Shown: positions 20,872 to 32,274 of the stretch, piece after piece
Position numbering within the stretch: the stretch's first letter is position 1
How the letters are laid out: each line of letters begins with the position of its first letter
Program-made: the position numbers and the translations under genes
NCBI GenBank assembly: GCA_035610835.1
Contig: CM069442.1
Coordinates: forward strand, 61,915,431 to 61,979,430
Direction of reading: 5' to 3'
DNA: 64,000 nt
Source of the DNA: Ophiura sarsii
Taxonomy: Eukaryota > Echinodermata > Ophiuroidea > Amphilepidida > Ophiuridae
Notes under the pieces: generated by a model
The model's database searches: none
What the model was told of the DNA's origin: nothing
Seen by the model: only the letters and a program-made list of their open reading frames with translations

Positions 20872-21861
20872 GTAAGAGATGGTGATTTAGTAGCATTGGT
20901 ATACCATGTTTATACACTAATGCCTTAGAATGCTTAGAGAGAGAGGAGGTGTTTAAACGTTTTTCAAGCACTGCAAGGCCCAGGGAGTATCTTATACTCT
21001 GCAGTTTGTTTATTGAGGTTTGTGTTTAGACCAAGTAAAATAAATTACTTGTTGCTCGTCCTGGTTTTTTTTGAAGACAAGGAGGAGACAGCGCTTTTCT
21101 ATTTACTATTCCCATTTTTTGCCATTTTTATTCCAAAATGGCCGCCATGTTTAATATGCACGGTTTTTGTACAGTTTGACTTACTGATGCAATCTCTTAT
21201 GACAAAAAATTGATTTGTTTCATTTAAGTCCACTTCTTAAAGCATGTTTCTAAGTTCAGAAACAGTAGAAAAAGTGAGATGCTAAACACTTTTTTCTTTT
21301 CTTTTTTTTGGCCTTTTTTTAATAGTAAACAGTAAAAGAAAGAGGAGGCGGTGGCCAAAAAGGAGGCAGGCGGGGACGAACAACAGGGGTAGAATTTCGG
21401 CGCTAATCCGCAAATCGATTTGCGTGAAGATTCGCGAAAAATCACTACAGCGTGAATCCAGGTGGATTCGCGCGCAAAAAAATTGTCCAAAACAGGACCT
21501 TGATGACTGGTATTTGACCCTTAGTCAACAAACATGCCGAATTTGGAAGTTGTGCAAGCTTATAGCCATATTCTTGATATTATTTTCATTAATTTCGCAA
21601 TAATCCATGGATTCTCAAAATTGGCGAGAATCCATGGATTCTAGCAAAATCCTTATTTATTTTACTTGGCCGTATAGATACAATTTTTATTATTTATTTG
21701 TAATTAGCTTACTCTATCATAGGGATGCAGCAGCGGTGTGTGGATGGTCCGCTGGTCGAATCCAGATGGGTTTGTGGCAATTTATTGGGTTCAAAATTCA
21801 TACTCCCCCCACCTCCCACCACCTCCCCCCGAAAACTAAAACATAGCCCAGGGAATTACTG
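20872..21861. other. Probable intron or intergenic sequence
   Basis: Contains T-rich tracts, an AAAAGAAAGAGGAGG-type purine patch near 21333, several attcgcg/cgcgaat words near 21410-21475, and a repeated aatccatggattct at 21602 and 21630. No gene recognised. Confidence 0.4.
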
Positions 21862-22246
21862 TTAAAGGCATATTATGTGATCTTTTCCAAGTAGCGCCCT
21901 CTATCATTGATTTTTACTATGCAAGCAGATTTTCTTGCAGATTTGCAGTTTTGATCAGAAATCATAAAGATCTTCTAAGTTACAGATCGATACGATTCCT
22001 AATTACTTCAAAATCATGGTTTGAAAATAGACTGTGCCGAGCGGTACAATCTGTTTTTCAAAATTTGACCCTTAATTCACTTTAAAACCATGGTTTTGAG
22101 GTTATTAGGAATCATATCGCTCTGTAACTTGGAATATATTCATGATTTATGATCAGAAAAGTAAATCTGCAAGAAAATCTCCTTCCAATTTTTTTCAAGG
22201 ATCATTGAGGGCGTCCCCTGGAAAAGATCACATAATATACCTTTAA
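21862..22246. mobile_element. Foldback MITE family 1, copy 2
   Basis: The same arm blocks as 12891-13276 are present in the same order (gcagattttcttgcagattt, gatacgattcctaattactt, aatcatggttt), with an internal hairpin of different sequence (actgtgccgagcggtacaat). The ends ttaaaggcatattatgtgat and gatcacataatataccttta are near-complementary. Confidence 0.9.
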
Positions 22247-23435
22247 TGGACTTGGAGAGGTGATAGGGTTTGATGGCCTGATGTGCAATATACTTTTGTG
22301 TTGTGGAATCTGCATTTTTAATTTATATTGATTTTTAAATACATTTCTAATTTGCATATTCTTTCTATTTGACATACTATCAGTGTTGTAGCTAGGCCAG
22401 ATTGAGTGCCGGTTATTGCATTTTGATGGGTTTCAGTCCTGCCACATAATTTCTCATTTTATATGATTTTAACCATGTAAAGGTAGTATTTTAATCAAAA
22501 ATATCCCCCTCAATCTTTTAGTGCCGGTTTGGCAAGCGTGGGTCTCGGCTACACCCGACCGCACGACCAGCAAACTGCTTAAATAGTTTATTGTGGAAAA
22601 TTAATTTTGACCTATAATTTAAAATGAAACTTGATTGCGACTTTAAAATAAATTGCAAACATTAAATAGAGTGTAAAAATACTACCATTTTAAGGTATTT
22701 GTTACGTTGTTATAGCTTGAAATATCCACGAAACAAAAGACAACAATGTCATGAAATCCAACACAGTGTCAACATGAGGGCAGACATGATTCTGCAATTT
22801 CAATAGAAATCCAATAGAGACCAAACTTATTGGAACTGTACACATGTACACTTTTATTCAACTGTCAACTGTATCTCAGCTCAATAGTGTCACATTCTTT
22901 TACTAATATAGAGTTAAGCTTCTCTCAAGTCAGGGCCAGACTTTGAAATTATTCAATTGTAATTTGTGAATACAAAGTCAAGTTTAATAAATCATTGAAT
23001 AACTGCTTCGAATCTACTGAATAGTATGGTATGCTGCAGAATAAGCAGCATTGAATCATGGACAATCAGTTAATTATAAGATGACCTAACCGTTAAGACC
23101 TTGTACCGTTGTAAATAGTCATTGGGCATGGAGTTTGTATTTTTTGTATTTTCCTGGTGATACGGACACACCAAATTTTTAAAAGATTCAACCATGACCA
23201 TACTTGCACAGGGCTAATGATGACCTCTGAAATTGTGGGACCCCAAAGTAATATTTTTAAGGGACTCCCCCTCCTCCCCCGGGAGATAGACACCCTGTCT
23301 TGGATTAGATAGTTTTAAACAGTGTCCAGGTGGATTACAAGTAGTGTTTTTGCAACGCTAGTTGTGGAGGTTGAGGGGAATGAATGTGGCTATGGACTTT
23401 TAAATTGGCATTTGTCATCATGAGATAGTAATAAG
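22247..23435. other. Unannotated spacer
   Basis: Contains tgttgtagctaggcc near 22384 and agtgccggtttggcaagc near 22520, phrases that look like old transposon ends, but no boundaries could be set. Confidence 0.4.
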
Positions 23436-23630
23436 TACTGTAAAACAACTTAATTTCGCGAATTTTTCGAGGGATGTGGATTCACAAAATTAAATACCTG
23501 TGAAATTGTCAATTTTGCATTGAAAGTAACACCAACATTTTTGGATTCGCGAAATCAAATGCTCGCTAAAATAGCAGTAATTTTCAATTCTCGAAATAAA
23601 GTATCCGCGAAATTACAGTGTTTTACAGTA
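23436..23630. mobile_element. MITE family 3 (TACTGTAAA ends), copy 1
   Basis: Begins tactgtaaaac and ends gttttacagta. The body is rich in attcgcgaaat-type words in both orientations. Related copies are at 46856-47077 and 55205-55430. Confidence 0.75.
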
Positions 23631-24397
23631 TTTCAAATATTTCTCAAATTTTCAAAATTCAAGTTTTTGAAAGTGAACCCAAAATAGTGGTGAATTAAAG
23701 CATAACCATTTTCCAAGACAGTGACCTAATAATCCCTCTATGTACAATGTATGTGCTGAACAGCTTTTGCTTGATAAAGGTTGGAGCTTCATATACTTTG
23801 GTTCAGTTCAGGGGATACAGGAATTGATGGTATAAATAATTGATTTAGGAAAAATACATTTTTTGGCACAACATGTCCATGTAAGTATCAAATACCTAAA
23901 AAATTAATGGTATTTATATATGAACAAATGATTGTGCTGGATCGGTTGGAAATATTCCAACTTAAAAGTTAACATACCAAAAACAATTTCTGATTATTAG
24001 ATTTGTTCAAAGTCAGTAAAGGAAGCCTGCGTAACCTATTACGAGCGGCCTTGACAATCTCAAAGAGTTTGACAGATTTACTGAGCAAAAAGCCTTTTGA
24101 AAATGTTGGTATATCTTTGTGATTGTCAACTGTCGATATATTCATCAAGGTGTTGTGGTGGTGTGTGTGAGCATCTTAGAACAAGTGTGAGCACTCTCTA
24201 TAAAAAAGTCTAATACAATGCCTTTCCGCAAAACATCGCGCTTGCTGATTGGTTGATAATGATGTCATGCTTCATCTGGAGACGTGATCGGTATCAAGTG
24301 CCAGAGATGGTCACAAGTCAGTTTTTGCAAGTCCAAGTTAAGTCCCAAGTAATTTATTGCAAGTCCATGTCAAGTTCTAGGTAACCTGGTCTATACT
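23631..24397. other. Unannotated spacer
   Basis: A second, longer acceptor-like or donor-like site search found nothing convincing; gtaagtatc at 23881 has no open exon upstream. Confidence 0.4.
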
Positions 24398-24467
24398 CTA
24401 TTTGGCTTCCTCTGGAAAGTGATGTAACTTAACAGGCGCAGCTTTTACGCATGCGTATGTATCTTCC
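24398..24467 (+). mobile_element. MITE family 2, short 5' fragment
   Basis: ctatttggcttcctctgg through acgcatgcgtatgtatcttcc matches the first ~70 bp of the copy at 15350. The rest of the element is absent. Confidence 0.75.
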
Positions 24468-24530
24468 GTTTTCTGTGAAATTGACGATGTTGATACCTTT
24501 AGCACGGGCCAGCGTTGAGGTGGAAAAAAA

Positions 24531-24558
24531 CATGGCAGGTAATAAGAGACCTGCCATG
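24531..24558. repeat. Short perfect hairpin
   Basis: catggcaggt at 24531-24540 is mirrored by acctgccatg at 24549-24558 around an 8-nt loop. There is no T-tract or gene context to suggest a role. Confidence 0.6.
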
Positions 24559-25035
24559 AAAAAACACATGCCCTAAGTCCGCATTTGTTATTACAACATT
24601 ATACCTGACTGGCCCCCAGGACATTTTGTGAGTCAATTCTCAGAATCACACTTCTAAGAATACATGGTTTTATTTTAACAACTTATTCTGAATTGAATTA
24701 TGGTACCCCTGTGAGGGGACATCGGTATTCAGATCAAGAAGTCATTGCTAAATGACAAAAAGGCTACAAAATGTGATTTGATATATGTGACCAGTCACAT
24801 CAAAAGAGGGATTTTGTTGTTATATAGAAATGAAAATAGAGATTTTATTTTCATGCAAAATTTTATTTCATAAGCTTTCAAAGTTCGCTTGATACACTCG
24901 GTCAATACTTTCAGATTTGATGTGAAATATTAGGTGAATTTGTTTTTTCATCTTTTTTTTCATGCTTTACTTCCTCAATATCTTAAAAATGCATACTGTG
25001 ACTGGTTTCATGCCCTTACGAAAATGCAATCACCA
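24559..25035. other. Unannotated spacer
   Basis: Contains atatgtgaccagtcacatc near 24782, a short palindrome often seen at MITE ends, but no partner was found. Confidence 0.4.
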
Positions 25036-26760
25036 AAATTTGGTTGCAGCAAGGTGGTACCAGGTTGCGCAAGGTTGTCGCAAGGTTGCAGACGTTTGTC
25101 GCAAGGTTGCGCAAGGTTGTGGATGATTGCTGCAAGGTTGCGCAACCTTCTCAGAAAAACCAAACTGGTTGTGCAAGGTTGCTGCAACCAGTTCAGAAGA
25201 ACCAAACTGGTTGCGCAAGGTTGCGGATGGTTGCTGCAAGGTGGCGCAACCTTCTCAGAATTCCCAAACTGGTTGCGCAAGCTCCTGCAACCAGTTCAGA
25301 AGAACCAAACTGGTTGCGGATGGTTGCGCAACCTTCTCAGAATTACCAAACTGGTTGCGCAACCTCCTGCAACCAGTTCAGAAGAACCAAACTGGTTGCG
25401 GATGGTTGCGCAACCTTCTCAGAGTACCAAACTGGTTGTGCAAGCTCCCGCAACCAACTGGTTGCGCAAGCTCCCGCAACCTCTTCAGAAACACCAAACT
25501 GGTTGCGCAAGGTTTCTTCTTATGTTCAAAGGTCAGGTCAAAAGGTCAAACATGTGAAATAAACATTGCTGTCATTGTAACCTTTACTAAAATTGTAGTG
25601 ACTTTGATGATTAATTGTACCCATACTTTGTAATCAATTTCATAATGAAAATGAGGTATGCTAGAAAAACAAGTTGTGAATCATATTCTAATCTTTGAAG
25701 GAAACTGATGTTGCAGATAAAAATGCTGAAGAATAGTAAGTTTAAAACATATAAGCTTATTTTGGTATTGGTTCCGAATTTTGACACACGTTTTTGGTGG
25801 TTGCTAGCTGGTTGCAAACAGGTTGCGCAAGGTTATATTTTTCCAAATTTATCCAGTTGCTTGCGCAACCTTGCGCAACCTTGCACCACTAGCTGGTTGC
25901 GGCAGGTTGCGCAAGCTTTAGATGTTTCTGCAAGGTTGCGCAAGGTTATAATGTTCCAAATTTAACCAGTTGCTTGCGCAACCTTGCGCAACCTTGCACC
26001 ACTAGCTGGTTGCGGCAGGTTGCGCAAGCTTTAGATGTTTCTGCAAGGTTGCGCAAGGTTGTAATGTTCCAAATTTAACCAGTTGCTTGCGCAACCTTGC
26101 ACCACTAGCTGGTTGCGGGAGGTTGCGCAAGCTTTAGATGTTTCTGCAAGGTTGCGCAAGGTTGTAATGTTCCAAATTTAACCAGTTGCTTGCGCAACCT
26201 TGCACCACTAGCTGGTTGCAGCAGGTTGCGCAAGCTTTAGATGTTTCTGCAAGGTTGCGCAAGGTTGTAATGTTCCAAATTTAACCAGTTGCTTGCGCAA
26301 CCTTGCGCAACCTTTGCACCACTAGCTGGTTGCGGCATGTTGCGCAAGCTTTAGATGTTTCTGCAAGGTTGCGCAAGGTTGTAATGTTCCAAATTTAACC
26401 AGTTGCTTGCGCAACCTTGCACCACTAGCTGGTTGCAGCAGGTTGTGCAAGCTTTAGATGTTTCTGCAAGGTTGCACAAGGTTGTAATGTTCCAAATTTA
26501 ACCAGTTGCTTGCGCAACCTTGTGCTTGGTTGAGATACAAAGGTTGCGCAAGGTTGCGCAAGGTTGTATTTTTCCAAATCTAACCTTGCGCAAGGTTGCG
26601 CAAGGTTGTAATGTTCCAAATTTAACCTTGCGCAAGGTTGCGCAAGGTTGTAATGTTCCAAATTTAACCTTGCGCAACCTTGCGCAAGGTTGTAATGTTC
26701 CAAATTTAACCTTGCGCAAGGTTGTATTTTTCCACATTTAAGGTTGCGCAAGGTTGCAGA
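25036..26760. repeat. Complex tandem array built on the palindrome TTGCGCAA
   Basis: The octamer ttgcgcaa occurs several dozen times. There are three sub-blocks. 25036-25520 has mixed units containing accaaactggttgcg and ccttctcagaa. 25800-26520 has a ~102-bp unit (sometimes 114 bp through an extra ccttgcgcaa) carrying gctttagatgtttctgcaag and gttccaaatttaacc, in about six copies. 26540-26740 has a ~41-bp unit (tgtaatgttccaaatttaac). The sequence between 25520 and 25800 is unique. Caaggttgcgcaacc phrases let single strands fold into many small hairpins. Long open frames here follow from the repeats and show no domain. Confidence 0.95.
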
Positions 26761-27376
26761 ATTGATTGCGATAAAGGTTGCGATTTTCATAAGGGTGTGA
26801 TACATGTACTTGATGTTTCCAGTGCATTCACTGCCACGGACACCCAAGACTGTCACATGCAGCGTTCAAATTAAGTGGTAATCTGGGCGTCACGGCGCCC
26901 CAAACTGCCGTCGGAAAACCTAAAATTCAATGCTGGTTATCCGTCGGACGACCATACTTAAATCCTTTTTTTTACTGGTTTTTCGAAGTCCAAAATTATA
27001 AAACAGGACCTTGGATGAGCCATATTTGACCCAAAATAAGTCATGTAATACCCCATCCATTACCCACACCATAATAATGATAATTTTAAATTACTTAGTA
27101 CTACTAATTACATTTCTATTTCATTTATTCTGATTGAAAGTATGACTTTTGAGGACCATTTTCTGTGTAATAACATTTATTTTTAAAAGTAACATCTAGA
27201 TTCAGTAAATTATGTGATGACAATAGAAGTGTTGCCTGCAGGGGCGTAACAGAGGTTGGTTGTCAGGGGGGGCACAGCCAAAAAAAATCCTGGTTAGAAT
27301 AATTCCGTCCCGGAATTTTTCGTAAAAGGTTGCCCCAAATTTTTTCCCAGTCAGTCACCTCGTGAATTTCACGTAA
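26761..27376. other. Unannotated spacer with a transposon-end-like phrase
   Basis: gcaggggcgtaacagaggtt near 27238 resembles common DNA-element ends and has a loose inverse (ctagttatgcccctttg) at 29753-29769. Whether they bound one element is unclear. Confidence 0.3.
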
Positions 27377-27636
27377 GTGGGGGGGGGGGGGGGGGGGGGG
27401 GGGGGTAGGGTAAAAAAAAATCGCACGGTCACAAAATTTCGCACGGTCACAAAATTTCGCACGGTAACAAAATTTCGCAGTACAAAAAGCACAACAGTCA
27501 GGGTCAAAAAAAAAATCGCACGGTCACAAAATTTCGCACGGTCACAAAATTTCGCACGGTAACAAAATTTCGCAGTACAAAAAGCACAACAATCAACAAT
27601 TTGTTGATTGTTGTGCTTTTTGTACTGCGAAATTTT
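27377..27636. repeat. G-run, 18-bp tandem unit and perfect hairpin
   Basis: A G-run of about 27 bases (27379-27405) is followed by tandem copies of tcgcacggtcacaaaatt arranged in two ~95-bp blocks. The last copy, aaaatttcgcagtacaaaaa through caatcaacaa (27564-27600), is followed directly by its exact reverse complement ending at about 27636, giving a ~73-bp perfect palindrome. Confidence 0.9.
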
Positions 27637-27858
27637 CTTTCTTTCTTTCCCTTCTTTTCTTTCGTTCCCCTTTTTTTCTCCTTTTCCTATTTATTTTTCC
27701 TCCATTTTTCCTTTCTCTCTCTCTTTTCTTTCCCTTTCCCCCTTCTTTTCATCTTTTCCCTTCCCCCTATTTTTCCTGGTGGGTAGGTTTGAATTTCCTG
27801 CTGAGCCCCTTCAGGGGGGGCACTGTGCTCCCCTGCCCCCCCCCCCCCCCCCCCACAA
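27637..27858 (+). repeat. Pyrimidine-rich tract ending in a C-run
   Basis: Almost pure C/T from 27637 to about 27775 (ttttctttctttctttccct style), then mixed sequence and a C-run at about 27835-27854. Open frames here are low-complexity Phe/Ser/Pro artefacts. Confidence 0.85.
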
Positions 27859-28198
27859 AAAATATAACTTTAGTTTGTATGCATGTTATCTGGTAAAGAA
27901 AGATGTTTCATGTACATGTATGTGTGATGGATATAATAACACAAAGGTAAATGCATTTCCGAATCTTTAATATACAGGTTTACCATTTTTCATTACCACA
28001 TCACAGGCATATGAACGACAACAATAATTTTTCTGACCTGAATTTGCAAATGTTTTTATTATTATTCTTTCGTTAAATTTTGAACAGGCAACACTTCTCG
28101 TCCCATATTAAATGTAAATTTACTGAATTTAGGTACTTTTCAAATGTTAAATAGTACAAAAATGTTTGTAATTAAAAAAGAAGTTCGCTATATGGACT
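27859..28198. other. Unannotated spacer
   Basis: Nothing recognised. Confidence 0.4.
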
Positions 28199-28481
28199 TA
28201 AAGGGGCATTAAGAGATGTGGTGGAGGCAGCGCCCTCAATTACAAAAATATATGATAAAAACTGGGATTTGTATATTTTTACAATTGTATTACATGTATG
28301 AACTTACACCTATAAGGATTAAGAAAAATCGGCCCTCTTTGTACAACAAAACGTCGATTCAAAAATGCTGATCTCCTCTAGTAGAAACAACAATAATGGC
28401 AATTTTTAATGTTCATCTTAAATTCTGAAGTAAATAAAAAATAAATAAAAAATGTCAACACCACTTTATGTCCCTTTAACC
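28199..28481. mobile_element. MITE family 4 (TTAAAGGGNCA ends), shorter copy
   Basis: Begins ttaaaggggcattaagagat and ends caccactttatgtcccttta. It shares gcgccctcaatta, aactgggatttgtatatttt, acctataaggattaagaaaa and gtcgattcaaaaatgct with 45308-45692, but lacks the 45464-45591 segment of that copy. Confidence 0.85.
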
Positions 28482-28557
28482 TCTACCGATAGCCCCTACC
28501 TCGGGCCTATCGGACGGACGTCGGAACTCTGTTTTTTTTCTTTCTAGGAAAGCTGTA
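28482..28557. other. Short GC-richer spacer between two MITEs
   Basis: Contains a ctaccgatagcc/ggcctatcgg inverted pair at 28483-28514. Confidence 0.4.
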
Positions 28558-28890
28558 TTTTAAAAGGGCACTGAGAGATTGCCAAGAAAAATGAAATTTG
28601 GAAAATATGAATTGTTACAATAGATAAGATACGTAGGAACCCTGAAGTGCAATAACGTATGGGAAAAGGGTTGAAAGATGGCGCTAGATAGACATTTGGT
28701 TGAAGCAATTTATGTGGCAAGTAGTGCTGATAATTTCGATGTGATCTACATAGAAATGACCAAATTATGAAATTTTAAATGATAGACAGTGAATTATGGT
28801 AAACGGTTTCAGATGGTAGTTAGTATATACCGTAAGTATTACGTAGTGCAAAATACCCTATTTTTCAGAAAAATTGAGGGCGCATTCCAA
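28558..28890. mobile_element. MITE family 5, right end damaged
   Basis: Starts ttttaaaagggcactgagag. It contains tttcagatggtagttagtat and attgagggcgcattcc, which also occur at 50990-51070 in the complete copy. The right terminus (tctctcaatgcccctttaa in the complete copy) is missing. Confidence 0.75.
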
Positions 28891-30515
28891 AACTTATTCT
28901 CAGTACTACCACATGGACCATGTTGTTTCTTCATACAATGCTTTGATAAGAATGTACAAGTAACACTACTGAATTTTGTGCGGTGTAGTGATGGTGAAAA
29001 ATTTGCTATTTCGTTTGTTGATTCCTCTGAAATTCCTGGGAAATCTTTACTTTGGCAGACACCAAAAATGTTGGCGGATAACCTGATTTCATATCATGGT
29101 TATCCGCTGGATAACCAGATTTGTTTCCTTAATTTGACCACTAGTCACATGCCATGGTGTCTCAGTCTGTGTGAAAATTTCATTTAGTTCATTGAATTTG
29201 GCAACCATTAAGTTTTGTCATAAAATACAGTAGATTTCTGTAAAATCTTTGTATAGTTAAGTCTCTGCGGAATATAAATTATTTAAGGCCAAGACATATT
29301 GCAAATATGTTTTGCCACTTTTGCTGCAAGATTTATAAACAAAATATTGTCAAAATGTTATCTTTTTCATGTGAAACAGAAAAGTAGTACAAAACCCCAA
29401 ATGCCTTTAATTTAGCATGAATCTCAGTTTAAATATTTAGTTTACTTTAAAGTACCCACTTTCCAACTACTTGGAGGAAATACATTTACTGAATGAGCTC
29501 CTATCGCCCTGTTTTCTGCACCGTGACAACTTACATTTTAGCGACAGTGGTATAGGTATAAACTGTTATTAGCTAAAGTTGAGTCTTTGAGAGACTTGGG
29601 TACTACCTGTACTTTTTATTAGACAAGATAAAAGCAGCTAAGTATAAGGGTCAAAGTGAGTTATAATAGCTAGTCATAGCAACAGGAAACATTAGGGGTG
29701 GGGGGGGGGGGGGGGCAAGCCTTCTGGCATGGGGAAATTGCCCCTGCTCCCTCTAGTTATGCCCCTTTGGTGAGGGTAGGGTTACGGATAGGGTTAGGAA
29801 TAAGGGTTTATACAGGAGGGTGAAATTGAGAAATCTGTGAACTCTACATACAACCGCTCCACTGGCTATAGAGGGATACTCCCATGTTTGATCCAAACAC
29901 TCTTCAGAAAAATAGAGGGACCCAAGTCTTATTATAAAGAAATGAAATGAAATGAATATATCACATAGTACACAGAGGAATCACTAAGTGATATGTCTGT
30001 AAACATAACCTTAACCTGTGCTGGCTGATGTTGCGGGTTGAACTTCAATTCATATTTCCCATAATATAGCTCAATATAAGTGTCAGATGTGCAAAGTCTC
30101 CATAAATAAACGTTATTTGGCTCATAGCTAAATTATAGCTTTGTCGGCAAGCTCAAATCAACAATAAAATTTGCGGTCCACCCCCAGCTGCTGAACATTT
30201 TCTTCCAATGGGGATGCTCAAACTTTTCAATTTAAATCAACCATAACATTTGCGGTCCACCCCCCAGCTGCTGAACAGTTTCTTCCAATGGGGGATACTC
30301 AGACCTATCCAATTTAAACATGACTTATGACTTTAATAACAGCTTTAATGAAAATGTAGTTATCTGGTATCGCAGCGACTGTGATGGGAGCAGAATGGAG
30401 AACTTCCATTGCAAAAGGATGTCATAGTTTCCAATTAACTTTTAAAATAACCTTTAAACAAGTATTTGGCTAGGTCAAAAGGTCAAATTCTATAGGTGTA
30501 TATAGGGATAGACTC
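28891..30515. other. Unannotated spacer
   Basis: An open frame at 28789-29187 begins inside the MITE and has no domain. A G-run is at 29699-29715. A near-repeat of ttgcggtccaccccc-agctgctgaaca occurs at about 30171 and 30248, a ~77-bp tandem duplication. Confidence 0.5.
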
Positions 30516-30722
30516 TACTCACGCGGCAGCCATTTTCCAAAATTTACCACCCAAGCCTCGTTCCCATTTGGTCTACTCGATAGAACCGTGAGGGAAGCGT
30601 GGTACCAGCGGGTGTGGCGTACTGATTCTCGCGCAATGCGATAGAAGACACGTAGGTGCAGGTAAACATAACGGGAACGAGGCTTGGGTGGCAAATTTTA
30701 GAAAATGGCTGCCGCGTGAATA
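30516..30722. mobile_element. MITE with ~50-bp inverted ends
   Basis: tactcacgcggcagccattt at 30516 through cctcgttccc at 30565 is mirrored at 30673-30722 with a few mismatches. The ~107-bp middle is not palindromic. A word ending ggcagccattttcc/ggaaaatggctgcc sits in the arms. Confidence 0.9.
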
Positions 30723-30903
30723 GGGTTTATTGTTGAACTTTTGACCTTGTATAAGGCACAAAAAACGACTCCAGGTGATAGAACGCTTGTGATCTGATGA
30801 ACAATTTGAGATATCGTTTGTCAAAATCGGAACATGTCACCAAAACAAAATGGTATAACTGTTTCAAAAAAGTTTCAAAATGGGTCTTGGTGGTATGAAT
30901 AGT
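30723..30903. other. Short spacer
   Basis: Nothing recognised. Confidence 0.4.
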
Positions 30904-31365
30904 TGGGGGGGGGGGGGGGGGGGGGGGGGGTGGGGGCGAAGGGATATTTGGTTCAAATTCTTCTAAGAGCACCAAATTTGGTCCATATGTTGCTCATACC
31001 ATACCCTTTTGATTTTTGATGGATGCCAAAATTTGAGCCTTTTGGGACTGCTATAATGGCCAATTCCAATATGGCCGCCATACTGGGGGGATCAGAAATT
31101 CTAATTGCTTCAATTAAGCTGAGAACAAGGATTCCAAAAATGTATAGTTTTCCCCTTCCGATGTGTGGTTACTGAGATATTGAGCAAAACGTAAACAGGT
31201 CGTTGACCTTTGCTTTTGGGGTCAAAACAGTCCCAAAAGGCTCAAATGTTGGCATCCATCAAAAATCAAAAGAGTATGGTATGGGCAACATATGGGCCGG
31301 GCCAACTTTGGTGCTTTTAGAAGAAAATGAACCAAACCTCCCCTGTGATGCCCTAACAGCCCCAA
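30904..31365. mobile_element. Foldback element with a G-run at its left end
   Basis: Left arm 30945-31056 and right arm 31225-31345 are reverse complements over blocks such as ttctaagagcaccaaa/tttggtgcttttagaa, ccatacccttttgatttttg and gccttttgggact. A G-run of about 26 bases (30905-30930) lies just outside the left arm. The right side has only cctcccc at the matching place, so the run probably expanded after insertion. Confidence 0.85.
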
Positions 31366-32196
31366 CTTTCATGCAATTGAGTTCACCATCAACATAGATG
31401 ACTTGAAGCAAATGTGCTGCAATCAAGCAAAATAAGTCGCAAGTCACAAATATTGATTTTGAGATAAACCATGGGGGCCGGGACTGTAGCGGGGACGTAC
31501 AAAAAATGGTGCCCTGCCCTGAGGGGACCGTACACGACTGTACCCGGGACGTACATCGGCAATTTGTACATCCCGGCCCTAATCCCGCTATCCCCAGGTC
31601 CCCCAGGCCGGGGATGCAATTGATAAGTGCATAAGTCACAATTAAAAAAGAAAAATTAAAAAAATTATATCTAGGTTTGTAGGTCACCTATAGAAAACAA
31701 ACATGTTCTTTTGTTTTTGTTTTGTGTCTTGGTAGGCTTAGAAACTTAGAATTATGTCAAATCCTGGTATAGTCTGCCAGACATCTCACCTTCCAATTCT
31801 ATGTGGGTCATACAACTATAATTGTTGCAATGAATTGGAAATGTAATTCAGTGGTTGTAGATGAAAGAATGTTGTTACCACCTACCTAGGGCAACATTCC
31901 AATGATTATTGGGAACATTCTGATAATTATTGGAAACATTCCAAACCATGATGAAGCTGCTTAAGCATAATTGGTTTTTTTGTTAGATGGATAACTAAAT
32001 CATACTGACAGGGGTCGGAATAGATGTCTGCCTCCCTCGATGGCCAGGCCTCCATTTTTGTATCGTAACCCAGTCCAGCATTTTTAAGTTAGATCCAATT
32101 ATTTGTTGCAATGCATTTATGCAAATAACTTGGACCTGAACATTTTTTAACTTTGAAAAAATATTAAGCAAAGTTGTTGCACAACATTCTGCCATA
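31366..32196. other. Unannotated spacer with a GC-rich patch
   Basis: 31470-31615 is GC-rich with several gggacgtaca/tgtacatccc words in both orientations. The rest is ordinary AT-rich sequence with a gggaacattctgataattat near-repeat around 31900-31940. Confidence 0.45.
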
Positions 32197-32274
32197 TTGA
32201 TTTCGAACCAGGTCCATGTAGCTTATGAGACCTCAGCTCTAACAAACCATGAGGAGTTGGCTGACAAGTATCTG

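Noticed and set aside
25044..25633. Frames of 168-207 codons over the TTGCGCAA array
   Set aside because: Repeat-driven reading frames in several registers at once, with no domain and no conservation expected.
27608..27970. 120-codon Phe/Ser/Pro frame
   Set aside because: Direct translation of a C/T-rich tract and a C-run; low complexity.
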